Numbered from the stretch's first letter, positions 1 to 12,830 are shown. The stretch: DNA of 64,000 nucleotides from Litoditis marina (GCA_964036275.1 OZ038433.1:41697336-41761335); one strand, 5' to 3'. The notes: generated from the sequence alone by a model not told the origin. Numbers and translations: made by a program.

Positions 1-368
1 ACCATTCTGACAACTACTTGGAGAGTATCTTCAAGGAAACTGAACAATTATAACGGTACACGTCTGTGAAAATACAATCTGGACGATTCAAAAAAACATT
101 TAAAGTTACGTATACACGATTTCAACTTCAGACAACAATTATACTATCGTCAAAAATGATGCTAACAAAACCACTGTTTTAAACATGAAAACAACAAAAA
201 CGCAAAAACATTATTTTCTTCCATTTATTTCAAATCCCACACTGTTGCCGAGGGTTACCAGAAGAGATCAGTTCAGTTTGTTCGAGCTCGCCGAAACAAT
301 TTATGCTCGCATGGTCGTGAAAATGCAGAGCCCGGTCACAGCTCATGATTTTCATTCAAGTACTAGTG

Positions 369-989
369 TTAGGCAGGGTCCATACTTTTTACGTCGGCGT
401 ATTACGCCCGCGTACTTCGTGTACAAATCATGATTATCGATTTACGTCGGCGTATTACGCGAAACTTTGGCGTAGCGTACTTCAAAAATATCGTCCATAC
501 TTTTTTCGGCGTAATACGCGAAAATCAAGTACGCCGCGTACTTGATTTGAGACGCGTTTTACGTTTGAAGCTTATAACGTTTTTCGAAAAACGCTGACGT
601 TTTTCATGAGTTAACTCAAAATATACATTATTGTATATTGTTTTCGTGAATTTTACTTTCCGATACTCAAAATAATGTGTTCATTCAATGTTTAATAAGA
701 TTTCAACTAGTTTAGGTCAATTTGCGGTGTTTTCGAAAAAATTTGAAATTTTGAAAAACTTGGTAATTTTAGCATTTTTAATAAGCTGAAGCAATAGAAA
801 TCAATTAGAAATCGAACGTTGTTCATTTCTGACTTAAATCAGAATAATCAAGTTTATTAACGGGTTGGGTGAACTCGGCGTATTGCAACGCGTATTACGC
901 TCCGCGTATTGAATCAGGACGTTTTACATGCTTGTTGGCGTATTACGCCCGCGTAATACGCGCGCGTAAAAAGTATGGACCCTGCCTAA
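369..989. mobile_element. Non-autonomous DNA transposon with 25-bp inverted repeats (family K)
   Basis: TTAGGCAGGGTCCATACTTT at 369 is mirrored at 965-989 (CGTAAAAAGTATGGACCCTG then CCTAA); 25 bp match perfectly. Next to the ends are many copies of GGCGTATTACGC and GCGTAATACGC. The outer bases are compatible with a TA duplication. No transposase frame. The 0.4-kb core is AT-rich and unremarkable. Confidence 0.8.
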
Positions 990-1012
990 GGCACATCTCA
1001 ACTTTTCTACAC

Positions 1013-1225
1013 TATGCAAAAACAACAATTCTCGATGAAGTCAATTCTGGAGCGGTAGCAATCCCTCAAAAACTTCATGAGATACCTCGTGAGCAACATC
1101 TCATGAATTGCTGGTGAGATTCTATTGATTTCTATGCTACAACATTAGAAGTACATGAGTATCTCACGAGGTGTTCATGAGATTCTCATGATAAACTCAT
1201 ATGAACTTCTCATGAGGTTGGAGAG
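1013..1225. repeat. TCATGAGA-rich dispersed repeat, copy 1 (family G)
   Basis: About ten copies of TCATGAG or CTCATGA-type words in 200 bp, ending TTCTCATGAGGTT then a CTACGTCGCC tail. Copy 2 at 15390-15600 has the same order of words and a TACGACGCC tail. Confidence 0.65.
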
Positions 1226-1746
1226 ATTTCTACGTCGCCTTCCTTCAAAAGGAAAATGTTTGTCGGTTCCGCATTTTCTGGGCGGATCCCGGTTCCTCCT
1301 TGAGACTGTCGTCCAGGTCGTACTCACTATTCACAGTGTCCGTGTTTTCACGGCGCTTCTATAAAATGAACTTCCAAAATATATTACTTGGCGAAAAATG
1401 AGTTAGCAAAAGTTCTCAGCAAAATATTGAGACTACGTAGTATTGGAAAATAAATGATAGCCAAGTTAATCCGGGTATGATTGCTGCCAAACTCAAACAA
1501 AAGTTTTAACACCAGTTTTTCGCGTATGTTTGGTGTTTCAGGTAATCACATCGACTAATGGTTAATTCCTATTGGTTACAGATTGGCTACTTTCATGTTT
1601 TATGGAATCTGAAAAGCAAAAAAAAAATCGTTGAAAACTGAGTTCGATCAAAATGTTTACCGTTCCGTTAGTGAATAGTAACGAAGTCATTGTGACTTTC
1701 TTATTTTTGTTATACTGTTTAAGTATTATTCAATTTTGTTCTATTT

Positions 1747-1868
1747 GAAGAAGGACGATTATGTGAACCAATCTCGTGTCAACGGTCCTTTAAACTGCAA
1801 TTGAAAAATGTATTGCAGTTTAAAGGGCTGAACCGTTGCGATTGGACCACATAATCGTCCTTCTTTAA
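1747..1868. mobile_element. Hairpin MITE family C, copy 1
   Basis: GAAGGACGATTATGTG and CACATAATCGTCCTTC arms with AAACTGCAATTGAAAAATG at the centre; the whole element folds on itself. Confidence 0.8.
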
Positions 1869-1890
1869 TTTGACTCAACATTTGACACAC

Positions 1891-1896
1891 TTTATT
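1891..1896 (-). promoter_or_regulatory. Candidate AATAAA poly(A) signal for the GPCR gene
   Basis: TTTATT on the plus strand reads AATAAA on the minus strand about 310 nt past the receptor stop codon. It lies just beyond a family C hairpin (1750-1866 is further downstream on the minus strand). Position fits a 3' UTR end; no transcript evidence. Confidence 0.4.
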
Positions 1897-2206
1897 TTTT
1901 GTTAATGTGCAAGTGTACCTGAAGTGATGTTAATCTTACAGATTGTCCGTTCGATATGACCGAATATTTCTTCTGTCCAGTGAGACCCAGTCGTTTTCGC
2001 TGTAAAATGTTTGTTTTAGCTTGTTTTGGGGGGTAATCAAATTTGCATTATACTTTGATCAGAAAATACAACAATTTTTTTCATTTTGCGTTTTGAATGC
2101 AAAAGAATTAAACTACCAGAGCAGTCCTTCAAAACAGAGCGACCTAGAATATTTTTCATGTTTTCTTGTACTTTTACGTCAATTTCAGTATTTTCAGGAA
2201 CGAAAC

Positions 2207-5200
2207 TCAAAACTTTTTACACTTCGGATGTTTCTCTGGTATAGCCAACAAATAGGATAAGATTATCGAGCTGTTGTGCTTTGTTTGTATTTTAAATAGA
2301 GAAGAACTCACAAATCTGTCCCGTTTGTTTTTGTAGAACTCCACGAGTTGTTTGCGGAACGTAGCGGAGGTGAGACAGAACAACACAAAGTTCATCACCT
2401 GCAAAACCACAAAGTTGGAGAGAGAAATCTACACTGTGAACTTTCTCCTTTGTTGTCTTATTTTAGTACACTCATTCTTTTTCTATGTCATTACAACAAC
2501 ATTGATAAGCGAAGAAAGCAACCAGCATCGTATCCAGGTATGGTTCTTATGATGAAACAGATGAAACTTTCCATATTCTTTCTCTGGAAAACTTTCAGTT
2601 CTTGAGATGACACAACTTTTCGGTCTATACTACGGGAAAACAGAATAATTATAATGTGTTTCTCACGCTTCACGTAAGGTATCTCTCAACTAGTAACCAT
2701 ACCGTTAGTCAATTTCACAGTCACGTGAAACCTGTTGAACACAGCAGAACTCAGAAACGAGCAATGACAAAATGCACGATTCCTCATTAGAATTGTAAGT
2801 TGACTATTCAGTTCACTTCAACTGTAGTTTACCTTTCCACAAAGCAGCCAGTAGGTGAGAATAGCCTGTCCGTAGGCCTTCATCCACTTGGGCCAACTCA
2901 GATGGAGCAGTTCCATCACGAACGGGAACGACGACGGCATCTTAATTGGCTCAATTAGCGTGATCGTAAATGGCCCAGTTAACTTTAAGGAACGTTTAGA
3001 CGATGAAATATCACGTTGTTCAGCTAAGATTATAGTCATATTATATGTAGGTGGCCGGTTTCCCGTGGACTATGATAACTTACATCTTATTTAAAGCGGC
3101 AAAGAAACCGACAGTTACGTTTGTACGCAAAGTGCAAGATAATTGTGAACTGTGCTTTACTCTTTTCGGAACTTATGAAGCGGTCACATTTTGAAGCAAA
3201 ACATGAGATGAGAAGTATAAGGTAGTTCCGTGAAGGTCGAACTTCTTTATATCTCATGTACGAGGGACGTGATTCGTGATAAACTCACGTGATTTGTGAT
3301 AAACTTACGTGGGTCACTAGGAAGCAGCTGATTATTGTCGCTACGGTAATGCTGATTTTTCTATCTCTCCGAACTCGAGCTTCCTCTGTGCTTGTACTCC
3401 TGAAATGAAACGCGTTGACGTTATCAACCAACTTTGAAGTGAAAGAAGTTCTTTATTCTATCCACAGTCTATCGAGTTCGGCACAGTTATTTTCTCAGGT
3501 CATGTCCTGAACTGGGAGGGGTTTCTAACAGTTACTATTCGAACTGAATGTTTACCTGTAAACTATGCTTCTCTCGTGGTTCTCCTGATTCGTTGACACT
3601 GCCACGAAAATTCGGCTCTTCTTCAGCATGTAAATGATGCAGATGTTGCATATTGTGATCAGGGTCAGGGGCACGAAAACGGCAAAGATTATCTGGAAAG
3701 TACTGTTCGAAAATAAATCATTCATTCGTTTATACTGTTTGTAAAACTTAGGTTCACGTAAAACGTGTAGAACACAGATATCAGAAACGTGAAAATATAA
3801 TATGTAGAGTGTCTTCTGTCATAGTCGAGTTCTACTTCACATCAATGTTTTGAATGGGGAGACGTGAAATGTGAGTTTTGTTCGTTTGGGCGTACTGTTC
3901 TCATGCTCACGTTCATGCTCACTTACTTCAAACTTGCCCAAGTTCCCTTGTGTTTTGGACTCAAGTACTATTTCCACTCTACTTGGTTGATACTGTTTTT
4001 CGGAGATCTTGCGGATTACATACGCGGATCGTAAAGTGTATGTTAGGGAGATTAGAATAGATCTCTGCTCTCACATACGCCATACAACATATAATTATAA
4101 TTTTTGTTAATGTTATCCAAAACCCATAGATCGATGAACAAACCTGAAGAAGCTTTGACCCAGTAATATAGAGAACGAACCAGTGGGGCATTTTGTAAAC
4201 CGGCTGAAAATATAATGGTTTTCCTCACAATCTGTCTATCACAATCAGTACAGTGCAAATATATTGAGCCAGAAGACAAAAACTGTTCGCTGAGTGATCG
4301 TTCTGCTCTGGCTCACATTGACAATCGAGCAACGAGCACGTATATTTCTCTAACTTTGCTTCACTTCTTCACGAGAAAAAAAGATCCATTCATTAGTACT
4401 CTGAATGGGGATCAAAGGTATACTTGAACATTCGGAACGCATGATAATTGTTTCATTATTACTCTGTATACTATAAATGTAAAACTTTGTAACATACATT
4501 TACAATAGTGTCATGGAGGCCGATGAGCAGTGTCCCGTCGCAGATATAGGCGAACCCGTAGTGGTACTCGAACAGGTGGTACGAGTTCAGCATCATAGAT
4601 CCTACGATGATGACCACCACGATCAGATAGACACGCCATTTGGAAGACGTCTGACGGTGAATCCGAATCGGATCCCGAATCGAGAGGAATCTGAATGTAT
4701 AGTCATCGTCAGTTGATTGTGAACTTCTTCGACAAAAATAAGTTTTCTGTGTATGTTTTTTCAAGGAGAAGAAACATGGTTTAAGAAATGTGCTTGGAAA
4801 GATAAACAGAAGTTTTTATTGTTCTTCGATCCAAGCGTCATTTTCCAATTCGTAATTTGATCCGTTGTGTTTGTAGTATGTTATCGCTACTATTCATTAT
4901 TTTTGGGAGAAATTTGTGAGTTTGTGCATCCAGAACCGGATGCGTGCAAGTTAAATAGTTGCAATCGTTTTTCCACCTTCTTATTAAGTATTGCTTTTCT
5001 CCAATGCTTTTTCAAACCTAAATATATGTTTTTGTCTCGATAACTATAATTATACAAAAAATGAGAATTCTCATTACATCACTCAGTGATGCTGAAATAG
5101 CAATTCAGTAACTTCTTATTAGGATGACTCAAAAGAATTAACGCAATCTATCTAGTTCCGCTTTTCTGTATCGACCTTTTTTTCAAAAGTACTTGTATAG

Positions 5201-6067
5201 TCGTATATATAGTGTTTACATTCCAAATGAGACTTGTACAGCATGAATACAAACTCCCAGGCCTTTCCAATAACGGAACGTGGCCGTATTCAATTGTGAT
5301 TCCCTGCTACAGAGGCTACAGTTTGCGCTATAAATCTTTGAATAGTTCAAATATGTACTGTAGGAGTCTCGGTAGGAATCATGTGTACTATCGATGCGTC
5401 GCTCGTTCCAAAGCAAGTGTATACGGTAGGTGTGACCTTATTCTACTGTATTTGTAGTTTGATTCCTTTTTCTATTATGAAAGATGCGACATCAAAAGCG
5501 ACATCAAACTACAACGAAATTTTGTTTTTTCCAAACTAACCTCTCAATAGAGACTGCCGATACCATCCAGGATGAAATACAGAGAAACGTGTTCTCTGCC
5601 CACAGAATGAGAGTATGCGTGTGATAGAAAATCCACCTGTGAGCAGTTATTTTTAAATCAGGACGATTATGTGGTCCGATCTCGTGTCAACGGTCCTTCA
5701 AACCGCAATTGAAAAGTATATTGCAGTTTAAAGGACTGAACCGTTGCGATTGGACCACATAATCGTCCTTCTTCAATATAATTCACAAATATCAATCAAT
5801 GATATTGGGTGTATCATTTTATGTCAAATTTCCATTGAAATCACAGAGAACATGTTGGGAACGAACTAATGACGTAACAGTTTCACTTTTACACTCTCCT
5901 TTTCCTCCCAGCTTTTGGATTTGAGTGCAGAGATCTGTCGATGATTGGACTTGTAAACTAAATACTTTGATACTCTTACGTGGGTTGGCCCGTACTTCCA
6001 CGCACGTATATTTCCTAGAATGAAGCTGCATCTTAATGTGGTTTAGGGAGAGGAAGTGAGAGAGGGG

Positions 6068-6146
<79 letters not shown>

Positions 6147-7148
6147 GAGGCTAGTTAGTGTTCAACATTACTCTGACACCCTTCAATCTGCAAAACCACA
6201 TGAAGTAACTTGGTTTTTATGCAAGTCGTACCTCCATACTGATTTGGTGTAGAACACGGGCCATGCCCCAATGAGGGAGGAAGACATCGCCAGAAGGAGA
6301 CCGAGATCCGCGAAAGCCACCCCGGCAAACAGAACATTCGCCTGCAATTATTCCAAGTACAAACTAAAAAACTGGTAACCTTCGTCGTAACAACACTGGC
6401 GTTAGTAGTCTCGCACAAACTACCAAACTGAAAACCCGTGTTACATAAAAGAACTTGTGTACGGCCAATTTTATCCGTTTGTCACTTTATGACGAAACTT
6501 CTTTACAATTTCATAATAGGGATATCAACCGTAATTGCACTGTTCGTAGGGGTGGTGTGTTATTGCGCTCAAAAACAGCAAATAAAGGTAAGCTCAAGGA
6601 AAGTGATAAAACTAGGAGAATAAGAGAGAAAAAGAGTATAGAAAGTGGTACGTTTCGCCTCTACCCCAAATAATAGTCTCTGAATCTGAATAAAAAACTG
6701 CCCATTAATGTTGTAAACTGACCACCGACATCTCGTTGTTCATTGTGAGCAGGACACACAGATTCAGCACGTTTCCAATGGTGCCGAATACGAAGTGCAC
6801 GGGGAAAATGTAGCGAATGGCGTACAACTCGGCATTTCGGGAAATGGGAAAACGGTCCAGAGAACAGTTGTGCATCCACTGAAAGAGAACAGGGACTAGG
6901 TTGCTTCATAAGTATATATTGATGTGGTAGAACATTTACGTCATACTTTGAAACTGCAAAAATCACGAATCGAATATGAAAATGTTCTAGTAACTTTTCG
7001 CTCCAACACCGACTCACTCTTTTCTTTTTTTATTCCTGTCTAGCTCTCTCTCTCTCAACCTCCCTCTCTCTTCCCTTTCTCTCCCACTTACCCCTCTACT
7101 TATGGCCAGCTCCAAAACATCCGCATCCAGATTGCCAGTGTAGTTCAT
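2207..7148 (-). CDS. FMRFamide-receptor-like class A G-protein-coupled receptor, 10 exons
   Basis: Plasma-membrane 7TM receptor, probably for a neuropeptide. Exons (minus strand): 7148-7092, 6878-6723, 6341-6232, 5636-5541, 4690-4504, 4203-4144, 3692-3556, 3399-3309, 2949-2833, 2398-2207; all GT-AG, phases agree, total 400 codons. Residues 1-19 start MNYTGNL with an N-glycosylation site; TM1 about 42-66 with GN at 54-55; TM2 about 72-95 with D83 in AFADL; TM3 ends in ERF at 139-141, followed by LSIRDPIRIHR; TM4 about 159-180 then SYHLFEYHYG; ECL2 Cys190; TM5 about 223-245 with P230; RVRRDRKISITVATIISCF in TM6; TM7 ends VMNFVLFCLTSATFRKQLVEF, then a ~40-residue tail. The pattern after TM4 and in TM7 fits invertebrate FMRFamide-type receptors. 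Odd points: His at the usual Cys3.25, NFxxF instead of NPxxY, no CWxP. The exon 2 donor could be 3 nt upstream and the exon 9 acceptor 9 nt downstream. Family match is from memory; the ligand is unknown. Confidence 0.86.
2698..2828. mobile_element. MITE family A, copy near the GPCR exon 9 donor
   Basis: Diverged copy: TACCGTTAGTCAATTTCACA, CACGTGAAACCTGTTGAACA, ending TTCACTTCAACTGTA. It lies in the intron, its end within about 5 bases of the exon 2949-2833 donor. Confidence 0.75.
5447..5518. mobile_element. Short hairpin MITE family B, GPCR intron
   Basis: TATTTGTAGTTTGATTCC and ACATCAAACTACAACG arms about 70 bp apart; a family seen about ten times in the window. Confidence 0.65.
5658..5774. 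mobile_element. Hairpin MITE family C, copy 2 (GPCR intron)
   Basis: AGGACGATTATGTGG and CCACATAATCGTCCTT arms; about 25 bp upstream (minus sense) of the TM3 exon acceptor. Confidence 0.8.
6050..6146. repeat. (GA)n microsatellite
   Basis: About 40 uninterrupted AG units after an imperfect GAGAGGGGGAGAAAGAGAG lead; in the intron between the TM2 and TM3 exons of the GPCR gene. Confidence 0.95.
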
Positions 7149-8200
7149 CCTAAATTGTTGTATCATCAGACTCACACTTCTCAGATTTCTCTCTACTAGA
7201 GAAAAAAGTGAGTTTCCATTGAGAAAATAAACAGACTATATAAAAGAAACCGTCACGCTGCAATAGTTTTTTGCAACCAAAAACTATGATCACTCACGAA
7301 AGTACGAAAAAAGTCGTACAGAGTTTTAATAGACCGATTTGATGAAATGTGGGGGCATTATGGCAGTGCAGAGCAAATATCTGAAATTTCATTGAAAAAT
7401 TTGTTAACCAGTTTTCTTCTCAGAGAACAAGTTAACTGTTTTCCGGGAATCATTTTTCGATTATGTCAAAACGCTCCCATTGATTCTAGGATAGACACAG
7501 GAAATCAAATCATGGTTATGTTGAACACGTTGCAGTGAGTGCAACGAGAGATGAGTTTTGATCCTTTTCGCTTTCCTTCTTCGCTCAGATCTATTTTTGA
7601 TTACGTGTTTTTATTCTGAAGAACACATAAACGAAACAGGAATGAAAAACCGGAGTCCTTAAGATCAAAGCTAGAATGAAGACTGAGTTCTTGGTTGGAG
7701 AAGTGTGCTATGGTTTAGTTTATGAGTTGTATTTTATAAAAGACGAAAAAAAAACATCTATAAATCGCAATGTTTTTGCAAGTGAGTCCACACATCAACA
7801 CTGATAGTTGACTACGGATGAAAACAAGGAATACTTTATCAAAATTTCGTTATGGCATGTTTTGTTACAGAATGAAAACATAGAAAATAATACTTTTGTT
7901 TTTCTTGAAACCGAGATTTGAGACGAGACAAATCCACCAAAAGTTAATGAAAAGCGCGAAAGCTCGTTACAGAATCTAATTTTGGGCTATATTACGATTT
8001 TTATTGCGGATTAGAAATGGAAAGAGCAGAGACAAAAGAAATGGAAAACAATGAAGAAGGCTCACAATAACTAACAAATGTAGTATTAGTGTTATACAAC
8101 GTAATTCCTACCGGTACACATTAAGACTAGTCTCCAGGGACTAGGCCCAGCCCAGTTCCACTATTCGCCAAGTATTAAATATACTTCGTTTTAGTTTATT
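7149..8200. other. 5' flank of the GPCR gene, no feature recognised
   Basis: AT-rich sequence with short ORFs only. Promoter and any 5' UTR exons of the receptor should lie here, but I see no clear TATA or initiator signal. Confidence 0.3.
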
Positions 8201-8201
8201 C

Positions 8202-8334
8202 TATACTGTTAGTCAATCGCACAGTCACGTGGAACATGTTAAACACAGCAGAACACAGGCACGTGCAATGACAGAGTGCACGATGTCTCATTAGAATGCT
8301 ATCTTTACTTGACTATTCAATTGACTTCTAGTAT
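8202..8334. mobile_element. MITE family A copy
   Basis: TATACTGTTAGTCAATCGCA start, CAGTCACGTGGAACATGTTA, GTGCAATGACAGAGTGCACG, end TTGACTTCTAGTAT. Confidence 0.85.
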
Positions 8335-9581
8335 TTGTCTCTTCTCCATAGGTCACATGATTGAAGCAGCATTCATACTTCTCACACCGACGTTCAACTT
8401 TTACGTCAACGCCAGAAAATATGTAAAAAAAAGTTCTGTTTTCAACGCCACTGCCTGACGCCTGCCTGACGCCTGACGCCAAAACACAAAGTTTTAGAAA
8501 AACTTATATTTATGAGTATGATGAGATTAATATACACTTCCCGAGCCGGTCACGTGAAACATTTCATAAAAAGTTGAACGTATTACTTTTACAGATAGTT
8601 TACAACTGAGTGTAAACAGAAAATTGAGAAAAAAAAAACAGAAAAAACAACTTATGAAATTTATATGAGGGTCAATATATAGAGCGATAATCAGTTATAC
8701 TATGCTATAAAAGGTGGTTAGCACCTGACGATGAGTAAATCAGACAATTTCCGTTGCTTTTTCTCTAATTCCGCCCTCTGGAGTGCTAACTCAAAATAGG
8801 TTGTAGTGTCTATTGAAGGGCTGGAATGCACGTAAAATCAGTGAACAACTCACGTGAAACCTGTCACGTATAACGTGAAGTACTTCAGTACTCGTGAAGG
8901 ACTGCTGATTTTTCTCTAAGTAATCATTGCACTAAATTTTGGTATGATGAGAAGTCTGCATAAAAAAATGTTCCTTGTTCCTAACTATGTTTTTTTCAGA
9001 TCTTTTGAAAGCCCCGCTCTCACAGTAGTTAAGCTTACAATCGTTCTGTCTACTTGTCTTTTTTCTATTTTCCTATTTTCCTTCGAATTCATTGCCTTGT
9101 GTGGGCTTCAAAAAAACTGGTATAGAAAAGTGATTCAACTGCTTGAAATAAGAAGAAAGCATGCAGTCTTTTCTGCTCAACTGTCACTGAAGCAGAAATC
9201 TGATCAATGGCAGAACACATTCCATGTGCTCCAGTATACCGTAAGATTACGAACAAAAACTTGTCAGAATGCCTAATGAATGAATGAACACGTCAGAAAA
9301 CAGGGTACCGAATAATACTATTACTGTCAATTCAAGGCAACAACATGTATACTGTATGTTATGTGAAAATTTTACAAAGGTTGGATTTTACAGAATTTTG
9401 AAGACGCTTCCAACTAGCTAGGGTACATTCTGAGACTGTTAAAGTGGTTTCTCTCAATTGTCATCATCACATTATTACTTGAAACAGAAAATGTTAAATG
9501 GGGAGTACGAACCCATATAGAGACGTCTAAAACTATTGTTTTTCAACGTGACTTTTTACAAATGTTCTAGCATCCAATGTC
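8335..9581. other. Intergenic, no supported gene
   Basis: Holds ACGTGAAA-type words at 8540-8570 and 8845-8900 and a 110-codon plus-strand ORF (8944-9276) with one hydrophobic stretch but no recognisable domain or splice context. Confidence 0.3.
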
Positions 9582-11810
9582 CTATTTGAAAATTGTTCTG
9601 AACAACTTGTTTTCATCAACTCTGTGGTTCTTCACACATTGTACCTTTGTATCGATTGAAACGCGTACCCACCTGGGAGTTCGTACTTGGGGCTTCAGTT
9701 CTGCCTCTGCCAACTGACTATCCTGTCCCTCCACAACATCATCGGCCAGAGCAAAACTGCAAGTCCAAATTATTCCAATTGTTAAAAATAATGAAATCTG
9801 CACGTAAAACGTGAAAACTCAGAAACTGTGCTTCATGTTCATAAATACACGTTGCACATTCTCATTTTATAACGTGTTTAACACGTTTTACGTGATTCGT
9901 GGCAAGAACAACACTGGATAATCATTTAGTTCTCAAAGGTAACGTGAAAATATTTCAGTTTCACGTTCTTACTTTAGGGTTTGTCTCACACGTTCAACGT
10001 GACGTTGTGTTTCTCTAGTAGTGTACTAAACCGCTACTATCGAAAGCCTTTCAATTCAGGAGGGTTTATGAGCGCCCCAATTCGATTTTGTTAATCAGGG
10101 ACGTAGATGTACAAAAATGAAAAAAAACTGTAAAGTGTAAAGGTTGTAGAAAGAAATAACTGGATATAATTAATCACAGTAGAATATGGAACTCGTGACA
10201 TTTGGTTGGATTATTTGTGCAAAAGTTGCCTTACGACTACAATTCTGCTTTTCCGTGTACAATATTACAATTGTGACCTTTCTGAAAAGCTTTTAGTATT
10301 GGATACGAACGGAGAAATATATCTTTCAGAACTTTTTCGTAACTGTGAGACTATTTTCACTAATTACATAAATTTGAGAAAGGTATCGAAAATTGCAAAT
10401 CTACAAGACAGCGATAATGGCTAAAAAAAAGTAAATGAACTGGTACCCTAGCGTTAAGGCAGCGTTGAAAAAGATGACTAACTGCTGATTTTCTCAGAGG
10501 TTGTTGTGAATCTACTAGTTATTTGTAACAGAAACGCGACTCTAAATACGTATTCTGGAATATCCTCGTACTTATTGACGCAATACTGCGTCTCGAATTT
10601 CCGCACGATTTCGCTGTATTTCAATCCCAGGGGGATGTGAGAGCGAAGAAACAGTGTAAGTTTGAGGAGACGCAGATGGGGATCTGACGGTCGGCCGATT
10701 CTGAGTACCGCTTCTTGTGAGGAACAGAGTGAAATGGGACACGAAAGGCACGCGTGACTTGTAATCATAATGAGATGATTCGAAGTCATTCGTTTCCACA
10801 AGAGCGAATATATCGTCAGAATACGGTACTTATTATGTTGGCACGGAAATAGCTCGAAAGACGTTCCGATAAACAGGCTAATTGCAGAGGTAAAGAAATG
10901 ATCCGACACACTCCGCTATTTGGGGATATTTCGGGATTGTCACGTTCTTTTTTGGTCTTTCCAAAAGATCCACTATTTTTAGGAACCGTGTTGATGCCAG
11001 ATAGTTTGGAAATTGAAATGTTAATAAATCGGAAATAAACAGAAACGGCGCAAACTGGAAAACATGGCTCTTTCATGGAATAGTATTGTAAAGAGAAATT
11101 CTGTAACAGAGTACATCACACTTGTTTGTGTATCATTTGTTCCCCACCCCCCTCACAAATCACAATGTAAAAAATAAATCGCGAATAAGTATTATGAAAA
11201 CAGACTACAATACAAAGAATGTCTATTTGTATCGTTATTGCATTGCGAACTGCGAAATAACATGAAGTTGTTGGTTTGTAACGGGGAACAGAAGTGTTTT
11301 TCTTCTCAAAACAAATGTTCGAATTTCCTGTTGCGAAACGTACAGACCCGCAAATAACTATTTTTGTTTGAGAAATCCAACGTCAAAAAACTGCCTCGTA
11401 ATTAAACCATCATACTGTAAGAAGCCACCTGGGAAATGTGAGTATTAATCTGGAATTGAAAAACAAACCGTCGAAAAAGTACTTCACACGAGTTAGATGA
11501 TCACATAAATGTGCTCTGTCTGATCGTCACGTTCTTTTTTGGTCTTTCAAAGAGATTGGTTATTTTTGATTGTCATATGGACGTCAGAAACAAGGAATGA
11601 ATAGGTGAGAAACTGGATTGTTCCTAAACAGAAATGGCACAACTTATGTTGTAGAGAGTTATCTAATATAGTGAATCTTCAGCCCTTGTACAAACACTAT
11701 GTCTGTACTTTGTCCCGGTTCATTTCTACAAAAGTAGTTTAGATTCATAATCTATGTTCGAAAAACACAAACCTTGCCAGATAGAGGGCGATAACTGACG
11801 GAAGTCTCAT
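9582..11810 (-). CDS. Putative small secreted protein, three-exon model, family unknown
   Basis: Exon 1 is 11810-11773 (MRLPSVIALYLA, then AG before GTTTGT). Exon 2 is 10877-10530, acceptor CAATTAG, 115 codons open in the required frame. Exon 3 starts at 9756 after ACTTGCAG and either splices at 9673 (CCCAG before GTGGGT) or reads through to a stop at 9582. Phases agree at both junctions. Exons 1 and 2 together read as a signal peptide (LYLASLFIGTSFELFPC). The exon 2 body includes GRPSDPHLRLLKLTLFLRSH and KYEDIPEYVFRVAF; exon 3 is acidic (DDVVEGQDSQLAEAEL). I do not recognise the family. Concerns: the exon 2 donor (CT before GTTACA) is weak, and another frame in 10700-10830 also looks protein-like, so a further intron or a frameshift is possible. 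It sits between the GPCR and the DUSP gene on the same strand. Confidence 0.4.
9790..10020. repeat. Cluster of ACGTGAAA/TTCACGT words
   Basis: ACGTAAAACGTGAAAAC, ACGTGTTTAACACGTTTTAC and AACGTGACG-like words repeat in both orientations in 230 bp, resembling eroded family A pieces. It falls in the intron before exon 3 of the putative secreted-protein gene. Confidence 0.4.
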
Positions 11811-12830
11811 CTCTCGTAGTGTTTATACCGGTTCACACATACGCAGGTTCGAGTATTTCCTGAAAACACGGAAATTACAAAAATAATAACGAAATCGATG
11901 AATTCGGGGACATTGAGGCAGAAAATATGGAAAGGAAGCGTCTTATTTGCAGAACGAAATCGCTGATGTGAGAAATTAAGGACGTAAACAAAACTTTCGT
12001 GACGTTCAAACTCATTTTGCAGTGAATTAGTTTGCGTATGAATTGGAGAGTGATGCCACGCGATAAACATGCGCACGGTAGATGGTGAAATGCGAGTGGG
12101 TGACTATTGAGCTAGATCTTATTTAGCCAAGCTCATGTCTAGATTTTCGTATTATGTACTCCTAATACAAGATATATCCTAAATGTTCGTCGAGCAAGTT
12201 AATCTTTGATCACAAAACTGCCCTCAGAATGCTAAAATTTCTATAAAAGTTCAAGTAGGATACAAGACAATATGATAGCAAGTCGAAAGGACTGTAGTAG
12301 TACAGGTAGACATGATGAGGACTATATAGTTCAGAAGATGTTTCTGAGCTATTCGCAGACCGCTAGAGCGTCGGATAGATAAAGACCAGCAAGTGTCAGA
12401 GATTATAGTAAGAAGATTAGAAAAGATCTACGCTAAGAACTATGAAAGTGATGTGCTGAAGGTATCAGAAACTGTGAAAATAGCCGAATCTTTGTTATTG
12501 CCGATAATTTTTTAGAGAAAAGCCACTTCAGGTGAGAAAATATTTGCTCAACGTCATGATCAAGGACCCACATTGGAAGCATAGTCGTTTTCTAGTCATA
12601 CTTACCTGAAAACGGAAGGCAAACAAGCGAAAAAAAGCAGCAAACGACGTCGGATTGCGTCAGAGTCACTTTTGCACCCTGAACCGTTCCAAAACTAGAT
12701 TACCTGATAATAATTAATCAGTTTTCATAGAACCGAAGTCGATCACAATGCGAATGCAGCCAACTGTATGAACATCAAAAAGAGAAGAACAGGAAAACCT
12801 AACGAACAAAACATCGTAGGATTGAACGAA
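11811..12830. other. Upstream of the putative secreted-protein gene, nothing clear
   Basis: A good acceptor-like GTGTTTTCAG (minus strand, about 11862) precedes the ATG exon at 11810, so a 5' UTR intron is possible. No other feature was found. Confidence 0.3.

Noticed and set aside
10572..10799. Competing frame in exon 2 of the putative secreted gene
   Set aside because: It ends in a stop before the usable donor and has no phase-compatible acceptor; kept as a caveat.
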